From positions 8,680,001-8,744,000 of the forward strand of contig NZ_JAPEPZ010000001.1 of assembly GCF_026339875.1 (NCBI RefSeq): a stretch of DNA of 64,000 nucleotides. Reading direction: 5' to 3'. This document shows positions 27,066 to 35,777 of the stretch, one piece after another. The DNA comes from Streptomyces sp. NBC_01571 (GTDB lineage Bacteria > Actinomycetota > Actinomycetes > Streptomycetales > Streptomycetaceae). The notes below the pieces were generated by a model. That model made no database searches. It was not told where the DNA came from and was given only the letters and a program-made list of their open reading frames with translations. Position numbers and translations under genes: made by a program. How positions within the stretch are numbered: the stretch's first letter is position 1; every line of letters starts with the position of its first letter.

Positions 27066-27923
27066 TCAGAAGCCGCGTGCGGTGAGCCATTCGTCCAGGG
27101 CGACGGAGACGATGTCGCCGATGGGCAGGTGGTCGAGTTCGTTGTCGAGCGCGAAGCGCTTGATCCGCTTTTTGAGCTTCAGCGCGGCGGGGACCGACGA
27201 GTCGAGGCTCTCGCGGGTGATGATGCGCTGGTTGAGGATCACGGCCGTCTCAGGGATGTCCTTGGGACGACCAGGGCCGTGAGCCCATGGCGTTCCTTCG
27301 CTGGGTTCTGCATCCGCTCGCACGTACTGCTCCTGGTGAGATCCCGGACCATCGGTCCTCACCGGGAACGCGGCACCGCCCGCGAATGGTGGAGCTGCTG
27401 GACGAACTGCCACCTCGGCGGCCGGAGTCGCGCCAGCAGCCGCGGACGTGACGGGAGACGGGCCATGCTGCGCAGCGGGTTCGCTCGGCTGCGCCGGCCG
27501 CACCGCAGGAGCTGCAGGTTCGTGGGCCAGGACCACAGGCGTCACCTGCTGCTCCACCGGCTCCCCACCGGGCGCCGCCTCGGGGGCGACGACCTTCACA
27601 CCAACCGGCGCACTGGCGGCCGACTCCGGCACGAAGCCGGCCGGTGTCTGGGCGGTCTGCTTCGCGTAGCTCTGTGTGACTTCGGGTACCGCTTCAGTTC
27701 GGCCCTGCGCCGACGCCTCGGTGGGAACGGCGGGAGGCGTGGACTGAGCCTGCGGCTCGCTGGCAGAGGGATGGCCTTCGTCCTGGGGGGTGGCCTGTTC
27801 GGCGGCGTACTGCTCGGGGGTGAGTTCGGCGGTCGGGGGAGGGGGCGGAGGGGTCGTCTTCTTGGCCCCGCTGCCGAGGGCGCGACCCGCGCGGCGGGCC
27901 GGGGGTTTCATACGTTCGGTCAT
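27066..27923 (-). CDS. ParB-like partition protein (Pro/Ala-rich, RHH-like C-terminus)
   Basis: The ATG at 27923 overlaps the parA stop (ATGA). The 285-residue product has a basic N-terminus (MKPPARRAGRALGSGAKK), a long low-complexity Pro/Ala/Glu-rich middle (about 20-215), and a compact C-terminal domain containing NQRIITRESLDSSVPAALKL and GDIVSVALDEWLTARGF. That domain is shared with the neighbouring 103-residue protein. It lacks the classical ParB HTH core, so it resembles the ParG/RHH type of centromere-binding partner. Its place directly after a ParA ATPase supports a partition role. The long linker is unusual. Confidence 0.65.
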   Translation of the reverse strand: MTERMKPPARRAGRALGSGAKKTTPPPPPPTAELTPEQYAAEQATPQDEGHPSASEPQAQSTPPAVPTEASAQGRTEAVPEVTQSYAKQTAQTPAGFVPESAASAPVGVKVVAPEAAPGGEPVEQQVTPVVLAHEPAAPAVRPAQPSEPAAQHGPSPVTSAAAGATPAAEVAVRPAAPPFAGGAAFPVRTDGPGSHQEQYVRADAEPSEGTPWAHGPGRPKDIPETAVILNQRIITRESLDSSVPAALKLKKRIKRFALDNELDHLPIGDIVSVALDEWLTARGF

Positions 27924-28636
27924 GCTGCGGTCAGCTCCTTCATCAGCTTGGCGTACTCGCTCAGTTCGGTCGGGATCTCGCCGAAGGCCTCCATGTAGTG
28001 CACCCAGGAGTGGATGGTGGTCTCGGCGAGTGGGAAGGCCTCGTCGCGGTCGGGGCCGATGCCCTCGCCCTGGGCGGGGTCGAGGAGCTGGTCCTTTGCC
28101 CGGCTGGGCAGGCTGGTGCGGTCGTCGGCCTTGACCATGACGACGTGGGCGGTGACGCCGTGGTCGTTGCGGGCGGCGGCGCGCTCGGCCTCGTCGAAGG
28201 TGGCCACGAGCTTGCGGCGCTCGATCTTGGTGGGGGCGACCGGCACGAGCAGCAGGTTCGCCTCGGTGACAGCCTCGTGGAAGATGCGGGCGCTGCCGCC
28301 GCCGGCGTCGACCACGATCGCGCCGAACTCGGTGCGCTTGGCCCGGATGTACTCGGCGATGTCGTCGAACGGGTACCGCTCGACCACCAGGTTCTCGGGA
28401 ACCTCGAAGCCGGCGGCCTGAGCGACCTTGAACCAGTCGTAGGCGGACTGACTGGTCGCGTCGGCGTCCAGCAGCAACGTGGGCAGGCCGAGGACGAAGG
28501 CGTAGTAGAGGGCGATGAACCAGGCGGAGGTGGTCTTGCCGGTGCCGCCCTTGAGCATGCCGACGACGATGACGAACGCGTCCCAGACGTGTTCTGTGGC
28601 CGCGGCCAGGGTCTTGTGGCGGGTGTTCTCGTTCAC
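27920..28636 (-). CDS. parA: ParA-family partition ATPase
   Basis: The GTG at 28636 follows AGGAG by about 12 nt and gives a 238-residue protein. Longer in-frame starts exist upstream but add low-complexity sequence. The deviant Walker A motif of ParA/MinD ATPases is seen as VVGMLKGGTGKTTSAWF at about residues 19-35. Then come the Walker A' LLLDADATSQSAYDW and Walker B AIVVDAGGGSARIF. ParA-type ATPases form gradients on the nucleoid and move plasmid or chromosome centromeres through a ParB-type partner. It overlaps the ParB-like gene by 4 bp. This module indicates a plasmid or plasmid-derived element. Confidence 0.82.
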   Translation of the reverse strand: MNENTRHKTLAAATEHVWDAFVIVVGMLKGGTGKTTSAWFIALYYAFVLGLPTLLLDADATSQSAYDWFKVAQAAGFEVPENLVVERYPFDDIAEYIRAKRTEFGAIVVDAGGGSARIFHEAVTEANLLLVPVAPTKIERRKLVATFDEAERAAARNDHGVTAHVVMVKADDRTSLPSRAKDQLLDPAQGEGIGPDRDEAFPLAETTIHSWVHYMEAFGEIPTELSEYAKLMKELTAA

Positions 28637-28799
28637 GTGTGCTTGATCTCCTGAAGGGTAGGGGTGTTGTTTGGTGCGCGCGTTGGCGAGCGGGCTGGCG
28701 ACGGGGGTGCCCGTGCTGGCTTCTGGCGGCCGGACTGGCACACGGCCGCCTTCTTGATCTGCCGGGCAAGGTGGGTAACACCCGCGAGGACGTGGTGGC

Positions 28800-29372
28800 T
28801 CATGGCTGCTTCCTCGTGTCGTGGGCCGGTCCGTGGTGGTGCTGGGGCCGCATGCGGGTGCCTGCTTGGTGCAGGAGGCGGTAGACGGTGGCGACGGAGT
28901 AGCTGTGCTCCCTGGCGAGTTCTGGCACCGTGGCTCCGGCCTCGTACCGTGTGCGCAGGGAGAGCGCGGCCTTGTGCCGCTCGGCGGCCCGGGCTGTCGA
29001 GCGCATCCGCTGGGTCTGCTGGGTGGTGCGCACGGTGCCGCCGGCTTCGATCAGCAGGCGCCGGGCGCCGCGCCTCGTCTCGCCTGCCGCTGCGGCGAGT
29101 TCGGTGAGGGTTGCGCCGTGCTGCTCGTACAGGGTGCGCAGGTGGGCGGCGAGCCGCCTGCGGGCTTGTGGGTTCTGACGCATCCGGCGTGTCTGCCAGG
29201 AGCTGCGCATGACGGTCCCGGCGTCGTGCAGCCGGTTGAGGACGGTGCCGTACGACAGGCCGCTGGCGGTGACGAGTTCGTCGACCGTCGCACCGGCCTC
29301 GTACTGCTGGCGCAGGGCCTGGGGTGTCACCGTCTCGTGCGTGTCAGGGGTGGCCGTGGGTTCTGGGTTCAT
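28800..29372 (-). CDS. Protein with three tandem helix-turn-helix repeats
   Basis: The ATG at 29372 overlaps the upstream gene's stop (ATGA). The 190-residue product contains three repeats of ~50 residues: LRQQYEAGATVDELVTASGL, LRTLYEQHGATLTELAAAAG and LRTRYEAGATVPELAREHSY. Each is followed by a recognition-helix-like segment (TVLNRLHDAG, GARRLLIEAG, TVYRLLHQAG), and the first two end in QTRRM or QTQRM. Such repeats resemble resolvase-type HTH domains and suggest binding to a long or repeated DNA site. It sits between the Rep-like and par genes, so a role in replication or partition control is likely but unproven. Confidence 0.65.
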   Translation of the reverse strand: MNPEPTATPDTHETVTPQALRQQYEAGATVDELVTASGLSYGTVLNRLHDAGTVMRSSWQTRRMRQNPQARRRLAAHLRTLYEQHGATLTELAAAAGETRRGARRLLIEAGGTVRTTQQTQRMRSTARAAERHKAALSLRTRYEAGATVPELAREHSYSVATVYRLLHQAGTRMRPQHHHGPAHDTRKQP

Positions 29373-30910
29373 GCGACGGACTCCCATTCGCTGAGGGCTT
29401 CGGCATGGGCAGCGGCCAGCTCGTCGTAACTGCGCTGGTCCGATGGGGTGATGAGGATCAGGCGGCCGTCGGTGGCGACCCGCCAGTCGGCGGCCGGACG
29501 TCCTGTGACCGGGTCGAGGACGCGCCCGTCCGGGGCGTGCCATGTCGGTGGGATCTCGTCGGGGCGCGGCATGGGTACCAGGACCTGACGGCCGTCGCGG
29601 ACGATCACGAGAGCCCTGCTGCGGTGCTGGGTCAACCGGTCCAGTGCCTCCTGGTAGGCGGCCCGCTCGGCCATGTGCAGGGCCTTGCGCCGGGCCGCGA
29701 TGCCCCGGGTGCCGTGTTGCTCGGCGACCTTGTCCCAGCCCTGTGCTGGCGCTGCGGTGTGTCCGTTGTCGGTGTCCGGGAGGCGGATACCGAAGCCCTC
29801 CAGCGCACGTGGCGCGAGGGCCCAGGCCTCCCCGGTGTGCTGGACGAGGCGGTGGTCGGCGAGGCGTTTCAGGGTCCGGTAGGTGGTGGCGCGCGAGACC
29901 GAGGAGGTACCGACGAGCTCGCCGACGGTCTGGTTGGGGCGCTGGTGGAGAGCACTGATGATCACAAGGGCGGCACTGCCGAGGCCATCGTGGGCGAAGG
30001 CGTCGTGGCTCATCAGACGTGCAAGGACGGTGGAGTCGATGTCGGCTGTCGTGGCCGTCTCAGGGGTAGTCCACTCCCCAAGTGCCGGGTCGGGGGGGAA
30101 CTGAGTGGACCGGAAACGAGACAGCAGAGCCGGGTCACCGTGACCGAGAACGCTCCCGGCGCCCAGGTACCAGGTCGAGCCCTCCTGGCCATGGCCGACC
30201 CGCAGGCGGCGAAGCCAGCCTCCCGGCTTCAGGATGGTCTCGTAGACGGCCCGCAGTGTCGTGCGGGAGATGCCCGCCTCTTCGGTGGTCTGCCGCTCGC
30301 TTGCGTGGTGCAGGGGGCCGCCCGCGATCTCGGCGAAGTTCAGATGCGCCCGCAGCACCCGCAGCGCGGTCCGCCCCCGCTCCCCACGCCAGGGCGTGGT
30401 CTCGATCCGGTCCCGCAGGGCGGCGAGGACCTCGTACGCCTCGTGCCGGGAGCCCAGCGCGATGGTGCTGCTGACCGTTTCCGAGGCGCTGGCCCACACC
30501 CGGCGGATGTAGTCCAGGGCGCGTGTCTGCCCGGAGCGCAGCGCGATGCTGCGGGTGTGCCGTCCGCCTTCGTGCTCGGGGTGCAGCAGAAGCTGCGTCA
30601 GCTGGTCGATGCTGCCGCCGGCGCGGGCGACGTGGCAGGCGATGGCCGCGGTGATCCGGTGTCCGTGCTCGGCCGCGCCCTGGCGGTCCCCGCGCGGGAT
30701 CACGGTCCGGCCGTCGGAGGAGAGTCGGCTGTAACTGCCGGTGGCGTAGCGGCCGGTGAGATCGCCGAGCAGAATGAGATCGGTTGCGGCCGACGGAAGT
30801 TGGGCGTAGCCCAGAACAACGCCGTTGAATTGGGATGCGTTTGGTCGAGAGAGGTCGTGATGGGTGTTGTGCGTCACGGTGGGGTCGTCTCGCAAAGACG
30901 TGGACGCCAC
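29369..30910 (-). CDS. Winged-helix, Rep-like protein of a plasmid module
   Basis: This 513-residue protein shows no catalytic motif. The N-terminal third includes GVVLGYAQLPSAATDLILLGD and RITAAIACHVARAGGSIDQLTQL, which resemble helical domains of replication-type proteins. The middle has ASERQTTEEAGISRTTLRAVYETI, and a later segment, QTVGELVGTSSVSRATTYRTLKRLADHRLV, is a clear winged-HTH. It heads a minus-strand set with overlapping stops and starts, and iteron-like repeats lie upstream (31049-31208). Together these suggest a replication initiator or its regulator, but the family was not recognised. The exact start is uncertain because no strong ribosome site is visible. Confidence 0.5.
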   Translation of the reverse strand: MASTSLRDDPTVTHNTHHDLSRPNASQFNGVVLGYAQLPSAATDLILLGDLTGRYATGSYSRLSSDGRTVIPRGDRQGAAEHGHRITAAIACHVARAGGSIDQLTQLLLHPEHEGGRHTRSIALRSGQTRALDYIRRVWASASETVSSTIALGSRHEAYEVLAALRDRIETTPWRGERGRTALRVLRAHLNFAEIAGGPLHHASERQTTEEAGISRTTLRAVYETILKPGGWLRRLRVGHGQEGSTWYLGAGSVLGHGDPALLSRFRSTQFPPDPALGEWTTPETATTADIDSTVLARLMSHDAFAHDGLGSAALVIISALHQRPNQTVGELVGTSSVSRATTYRTLKRLADHRLVQHTGEAWALAPRALEGFGIRLPDTDNGHTAAPAQGWDKVAEQHGTRGIAARRKALHMAERAAYQEALDRLTQHRSRALVIVRDGRQVLVPMPRPDEIPPTWHAPDGRVLDPVTGRPAADWRVATDGRLILITPSDQRSYDELAAAHAEALSEWESVA

Positions 30911-31048
30911 CCAGGCCCGCTAAAACCACGGGTGGTGTCCGGGACCGACCTCCATCGGCGTCGGCAAGGTCTCCAGGATTGCCGTCCTGGAGGTCCTGGT
31001 CATACCGGCCCCGAGCGGAGGCAGGCGTCCCCATCGCAGCTCGACCGA

Positions 31049-31208
31049 GGTCGAATCAGAGCCCCGCCAGAGTCGCTCACTCTTGATCCACACCGGCCAA
31101 CTCAGGTCCCTCAAAGGCCAGTTTCAGGGGCTGATGCCTCTGACTGCCTCCGAGCGACCCGGGTCGAACCGGGGTCGAATCAGAGCGTTTTCCTCTGACT
31201 GCCTCCGA
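31049..31208. repeat. Iteron-like direct repeats
   Basis: GGTCGAATCAGAGC occurs at 31049-31062 and 31173-31186, and CCTCTGACTGCCTCCGA at 31137-31153 and 31192-31208, with a partial GGGTCGAACC at 31161. They lie upstream of the Rep-like gene. The arrangement resembles plasmid replication iterons or binding sites for the HTH proteins. The rest of the gap up to 31714 shows no gene. Confidence 0.45.
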
Positions 31209-31714
31209 TCGCCTCTGCAACCCGACCTAGCAGGTCACAGCCTCATCGCCTCGCATAAGCCCAGGTCAGAAAGATGCGCTAGCTGTACCACTGGTTCCTG
31301 GCGAAGGCGGTCGTGTGCGGCATGCGTGCGACTCCCGTCTGTCTTCGGTGGTGGCATCGTCCGGAAGGGCGTCACAGCGCCGCAACACCACTTCCGCCTC
31401 ACGGAAGGGAATCGGTGAACCGCCTTGTCAGGGCAGGGACTCGCCCGCGCGAGCGTTGCCGGGACCGGGCCGGGCAGGTAGGTGTCCGCCGGGTTTCCCG
31501 GCACCCTGCGCCCGCGGACAACGTCTGTGCGCCGACGCGAAAGACACCCCGGTCGTGCTGCCCGAGAGTGGACGTCGTGCCGACCCGCGGCCGACGGATC
31601 GGCCGCCGGTGCGGACCCGGCGCGCGGCGAGTCCGAGCTGCCAGGGCCGGACCCCCGCCCTCACTCCGATCAAGCCGCCGCCGTTCGGGCGCGGCAAGAA
31701 TCCGAAGGACTTCC

Positions 31715-32692
31715 ATGACCTCCCCCTCCCAGGTGCAGACCGTCCGCGGCCCCGTGTCGGTCGACGACCTCGGTACCGTCCTGATGCACGAGCACGTCTT
31801 CGTCCTGAGCGAGGAATTCCGCCAGAGCCTCCCGGAAACCTGGGACGAGCAGGAACGCGTCCGCGACGCGGTGCGCCGGCTGAAGGACCTGGTGGCCACC
31901 GGCGTCACCACGATCGTGGACCCCACCGTGATAGGCCTCGGACGCGATGTCGGCCGGGTCGCGCTGGTGAACGAGCAGATCGACCTGAACATCATCGCGG
32001 CCACGGGCATCTACACACTGGGCGACGTCCCGAACTTCTTCCGGTATCACGGCCCGGGCACGATGCTCGGCGGTACCGAGGGGATGACCGAACTGTTCGT
32101 CCGGGAGCTCACCGAAGGCATCGCCGACACGGGCGTCAAGGCCGCGTTCCTGAAGTGCGCGATCGAGGAAGAGCTCACTCCTGGTGTGGAGCGGGTGATG
32201 CGGGCGGTGGCACAGGCACATGTGCGTACCGGAGCACCGATCACCGTCCACACCGACGCGGTCGCCCGCGCCGGCCTGGTGGCACAGGAGATCCTGCGCA
32301 GCGAGGGGGTGGACCTCGGGGCGGTGGTCATCGGCCACAGCGGTGACACCGACGACCTGGACTACCTGCACCGGCTCATCGACAACGGCTCGTACGTCGG
32401 CATGGACCGCTTCGGTCTCGACATCCTGCTGCCGGGCGACCGGCGCGTGGCGACTGTCGCGGCCCTGGCCCAGGAGGGACTGGCGGACCGGATGGTGCTG
32501 TCCCATGACGCGTCGTGCCACGTCGACTGGTTCCCTGCCGGTGTGCGCGAGCAGATCGCGCCGAACTGGCACCACACGCACCTGCACGACAACGTGCTCC
32601 CCGCGATGCGCCGGGCCGGGGTCACCGAGGAGCAGCTCACGACCATGCTGGTCGACAACCCGCGTCGGTACTTCAGCCCGCTGGGCGGCTGA
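31715..32692 (+). CDS. Phosphotriesterase-family hydrolase (lactonase-like)
   Basis: This 325-residue protein has the full binuclear metal site of the PTE/PLL amidohydrolase fold: HxH in VLMHEHVFVLS (about residue 23-25), the bridging Lys in KAAFLKCAIEEE, His in ITVHTDA, His in VVIGHSGDTDDLDYL, and the catalytic Asp in VLSHDASCH. Many members hydrolyse lactones or carboxyl esters, and true phosphotriesterase activity is rarer. The ATG at 31715 follows GAAGGA. It opens the catabolic region, and a lactone- or ester-opening step feeding the CoA-dependent enzymes downstream is plausible but inferred. Confidence 0.85.
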   Translation: MTSPSQVQTVRGPVSVDDLGTVLMHEHVFVLSEEFRQSLPETWDEQERVRDAVRRLKDLVATGVTTIVDPTVIGLGRDVGRVALVNEQIDLNIIAATGIYTLGDVPNFFRYHGPGTMLGGTEGMTELFVRELTEGIADTGVKAAFLKCAIEEELTPGVERVMRAVAQAHVRTGAPITVHTDAVARAGLVAQEILRSEGVDLGAVVIGHSGDTDDLDYLHRLIDNGSYVGMDRFGLDILLPGDRRVATVAALAQEGLADRMVLSHDASCHVDWFPAGVREQIAPNWHHTHLHDNVLPAMRRAGVTEEQLTTMLVDNPRRYFSPLGG

Positions 32693-32713
32693 CCGGCCGA
32701 CGGCGGAGCACGT

Positions 32714-33667
32714 TCATCGCGGTTCTGTCCGGGGCGGGAGGGCGCCGCGCCGGGCATCGCGAGGTGTCATGCCGAATTCCTGCCGGAAAGCGGTGCTGAA
32801 CGACGCATGACTGCCGAATCCGCAGGAGTGGGCGATCTGCGCCACCGAGTGTCCGGTCCAGTTCGCGCTGGCCAGCCGGGTCCGGGCAAGGCGCAGCCGT
32901 TCATGGCGTATGAGGTCACGCGAGGTCGTGTCGGCTGCCTGCAGCACGTGCTGGATGTAGCGGGCCGACCAGCCGAGTGCGCGCGCGACGGTGGCGATGT
33001 CGAGGTCGTCGTCGCACGCGTGGCGGCGGATGTAGCGGCGCACCTCCGCCTCGACCGCCGCTCGCCGGTCCGACGGTGCCGAGTCGGTCGCGCCCTCGGC
33101 GGCCAGGCACACCAGGTCGAGCACGCGCTCGCAGGCGATGTCGAAGGTCGTCTCGGAGAACTGTTCACGCTCCTCCTGCAACGTGGTGACCATCGTGCGG
33201 ATCACCCGGCCGAGACCGTTGGCCGCGCTGAGCATCTGTGGCTCGCGGACTGCGGCCGGGTTGCGGTGGGCAACCTCGCGACCAGGCACGATCAGCGCGA
33301 TCGACAGGAAGTCGTCGTCGTGGGCGAAGGTCACCGGCCGGTCCATGTCGCACAGCGCCATGGCGCCGGGCCGGATCTCGCCGGCCGAGTGCCCTTGCTC
33401 CACCCAGGCCGTCCCGGCCAGGGGAACGAGCAGTTCGTAGGTGCCGCGAGGATCGGAGGTGATGTGCCGGGCGTCCCGGACGACCGTCTCCTGGCCGCCG
33501 CTGCACAGGGCGATGCCGTAGGTCTGGGTCCGCTGGGAGTCGAGACGCCCGGTCCAAGGAGCGGTGCGATCCGGCACGGTGATGCGACTCGCCCCGTGCA
33601 GACCGGTGAACGCGTCGTTCCAGTCGCTCACCGAGGGTATGGGGGCAGCCGGGGTCCATCGGTACAC
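32714..33667 (-). CDS. AraC-family transcriptional regulator
   Basis: The GTG at 33667 follows GGAGAGGAG, giving 317 residues; the frame is open further upstream but without coding character. The N-terminal ~190 residues form an AraC-binding-like domain (YELLVPLAGTAWVEQG, GAMALCDMDRPVTF). The C-terminal ~100 residues hold the double HTH: DIATVARALGWSARYIQHVL and HSVAQIAHSCGFGSHASFST, then FRQEFGMTPRDAR. It is convergent with the hydrolase gene and divergent from the crotonase operon starting at 34211, so it is a candidate regulator of that operon. Confidence 0.88.
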   Translation of the reverse strand: MYRWTPAAPIPSVSDWNDAFTGLHGASRITVPDRTAPWTGRLDSQRTQTYGIALCSGGQETVVRDARHITSDPRGTYELLVPLAGTAWVEQGHSAGEIRPGAMALCDMDRPVTFAHDDDFLSIALIVPGREVAHRNPAAVREPQMLSAANGLGRVIRTMVTTLQEEREQFSETTFDIACERVLDLVCLAAEGATDSAPSDRRAAVEAEVRRYIRRHACDDDLDIATVARALGWSARYIQHVLQAADTTSRDLIRHERLRLARTRLASANWTGHSVAQIAHSCGFGSHASFSTAFRQEFGMTPRDARRGALPPRTEPR

Positions 33668-34210
33668 GCGTCTCCTCTCCCTCCGCCCGCAGCGAGAGCA
33701 ACCGCGGTGGCCCCTTTTCCCTTTTCCGGTGGGAACGACATTGTCGCGTCCGGCATCGCCCGTGGCGACCACGCGATCGATGCCCCCAGCGTAGTCGGGC
33801 GGGGCCGGCGGCCCGCCCGGCCGGCCATCGGATCGTCGGCGTCGGCCGCTCCCCGCGGAGGCCGCGAAGGTCGCCGACGGGCTCGGAGCCGACGGTTTCC
33901 TCCTCGGACCGGCCTTCGTCGGGCACCGGAGCGGAAGACGGAGCAGCGCCGCCCGCAAGTCCGTGCCGGAGGCGGTCGCGGGACGACAGAAAATCCGGGA
34001 CGCGAATATCGGCTGGAGAGCCATATCCGTGGAGATTTTCAATGCCAGAGATCAGCGGATGGAACTCCGGATAAATAGCCGAGGTAATTCTGAAAACGGT
34101 GTGACTAATGTGGTCACACCGCCGTCACCCTTTTGATGATTCCGTCATCCATCGCTCTTCCTTAACGTTATGTGTCAGGAACGACGACCCACGAACGAAA
34201 GGAAGAGGCG
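33668..34210. other. Divergent regulatory region
   Basis: About 540 bp between the AraC gene and the crotonase operon. No gene is seen. It holds the operator dyad at 34097-34121 and the conserved promoter elements GATGATTCC (34135) and TTCCTTAACGTT (34158), shared with the second operon at 41 kb. Confidence 0.6.
34097..34121. promoter_or_regulatory. Operator dyad of the catabolic operon
   Basis: CGGTGTGAC (34097-34105) and GTCACACCG (34113-34121) form a perfect 9-bp inverted repeat with a 7-bp spacer, about 90 bp upstream of the crotonase start. A related larger dyad lies at the same relative position at 41165-41211. Confidence 0.65.
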
Positions 34211-35029
34211 ATGGCGGAACCCTTCGTCACCGGGCCGCTCGACACCGACCGGGGGACCGTTACGAGCACCGCGGTCGTGCGCACCCGACGGGTGGGCACG
34301 ACCCTGCTCATCACGATCGACCGCCCGCACGCACGCAATTCCGTCAACGCCGAGGTCGCCGCCCTGCTGGCGAGCGCCCTGGACGAACTCGAGGCGGACC
34401 CGGGACTCCGGGCCGGCGTGCTGACGGGCGCCGAGGGCACCTTCAGCGCCGGCATGGACCTGAAGGCGGCCCTGCGGGGCGAGTCGCCGAACATCCCGGG
34501 GCGCGGATTCGGCGGCGTGACCGAGGCCGACCGGACGAAGCCGCTGATCGCCGCCGTGGAGGGCTGGGCCATGGGGGGCGGCTTCGAACTGGCCCTCGCC
34601 TGCGACCTGATCGTGGCCGCGCAGGACGCGCACTTCGGTCTGCCGGAGGTCAAGCGGGGACTGATCGCCGCCGGCGGGGGAGTGATCCGACTGCCCCGGC
34701 GCATCCCGTACCACCTCGCGATGGAACTGCTGCTGACAGGCGAGCCGGTGAGTGGCGGCCGGGCCGGTGAGCTGGGTCTGGCCAACCGGGTCGTGCCCGC
34801 CGGCCAGGCCCAGCCGGAGGCCCTCCTGCTCGCCGAACGGCTGGCGGCGTACGCGCCTCTGGCACTCGCCGCGGTGAAGAAGGTCGTACGGGCCGCGGAC
34901 GGCGCACCCGAGGACGACGCCTTCGCCGCGCAGCGCACGGTGATGAGCGGGCTGATGGCGACGGCCGACGTCCGGGAGGGCATGACCGCCTTCGCCGAGC
35001 GCCGGGCCCCGCAGTGGACGGGGAAGTGA
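34211..35029 (+). CDS. Enoyl-CoA hydratase/crotonase family protein
   Basis: This 272-residue protein starts at the ATG at 34211, after GGAAGAGG. Crotonase features are LLITIDRPHARNSVN, the oxyanion-hole segment GTFSAGMDLKA, and MGGGFELALACDLIVAA plus FGLPEVKRGLIAAGGG. These give both Glu positions used by enoyl-CoA hydratases. The C-terminus is EGMTAFAERRAPQWTGK. Such enzymes hydrate 2-enoyl-CoA to 3-hydroxyacyl-CoA. A close paralogue lies at 42471-43235. The acetoacetate decarboxylase gene follows 1 bp after its stop. Confidence 0.88.
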   Translation: MAEPFVTGPLDTDRGTVTSTAVVRTRRVGTTLLITIDRPHARNSVNAEVAALLASALDELEADPGLRAGVLTGAEGTFSAGMDLKAALRGESPNIPGRGFGGVTEADRTKPLIAAVEGWAMGGGFELALACDLIVAAQDAHFGLPEVKRGLIAAGGGVIRLPRRIPYHLAMELLLTGEPVSGGRAGELGLANRVVPAGQAQPEALLLAERLAAYAPLALAAVKKVVRAADGAPEDDAFAAQRTVMSGLMATADVREGMTAFAERRAPQWTGK

Positions 35030-35030
35030 C

Positions 35031-35777
35031 ATGCGGATCGAAGACGTCCGGCGGCACTCGACCACCCCGCTGACCAGCCCGGCGTACGCGCCGACCGTTC
35101 CCCGTTTCACCGACCGCGAATACCTCAACATCGTCTACCGCACCGACCCCGACGCGCTGCGAGCCGTCGTTCCCGAACCCCTTCGGATCGACGAGCCCCT
35201 GGTCCGCTTCGAGATCATGAAGATGGGCGACGTCAGCGGATTCGGTCCCTACACGGAGGCAGGACAGGCGATCGAGGTCGTCTTCGAGGGCGAGCGGGGC
35301 GAGTACCTGCACGCGATGTACCTCGACAACTTCCCGGCGACGGCGGCGGGACGCGAGGCCGGCGCGTATCCGAAGGTCATCGGCGCACCCGGGCTGTACG
35401 TCGACAACGGGGCGCTCGTCGGCACGCTCGACTACGGAACCCTCCGCGTCGCCACCGCGACCATGGGCTACAAGCACCGGGCTCTCGACGAGGCCACGGC
35501 CAGGGACCAGATCACCGTGCCGACCTTCATGCTCAAGGCCGTCCCGGGCCACCGCCGTGACATGCGCGTCCAGGAACTGGTGCGCACCGAGATCACCGAC
35601 GTCGTGGTCAAGGAGGCGTACACCGGCCCCGCACGGCTCCAGCTCTTCGCCCATGTCCTCGCCCCGCTGGCGGACCTGCCCGTCCTGGAGGTCGTCTCCG
35701 CCAGCCACATCCTCACCGACCTGACCCTCGCACCCGTCGAGCCGGTCTTCGACTACCTGAAGGAAGCCACGCAGTGA
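35031..35777 (+). CDS. adc: Acetoacetate decarboxylase
   Basis: This 248-residue protein resembles clostridial acetoacetate decarboxylase along its whole length, e.g. TPLTSPAYAP, LNIVYRTDPDALRAVVPEPL, EPLVRFEIMKMGD, GTLDYGTLRVATATMGYKH and LEVVSASHILTDLTLAP. The Schiff-base lysine is kept in REAGAYPKVIGAPG, but the neighbouring lysine of the classical Lys-Lys pair is Val. By family it decarboxylates acetoacetate or a related beta-keto acid. It is coupled to the next gene by a GTGA overlap. A stub of a second copy remains at 43236. Confidence 0.88.
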   Translation: MRIEDVRRHSTTPLTSPAYAPTVPRFTDREYLNIVYRTDPDALRAVVPEPLRIDEPLVRFEIMKMGDVSGFGPYTEAGQAIEVVFEGERGEYLHAMYLDNFPATAAGREAGAYPKVIGAPGLYVDNGALVGTLDYGTLRVATATMGYKHRALDEATARDQITVPTFMLKAVPGHRRDMRVQELVRTEITDVVVKEAYTGPARLQLFAHVLAPLADLPVLEVVSASHILTDLTLAPVEPVFDYLKEATQ

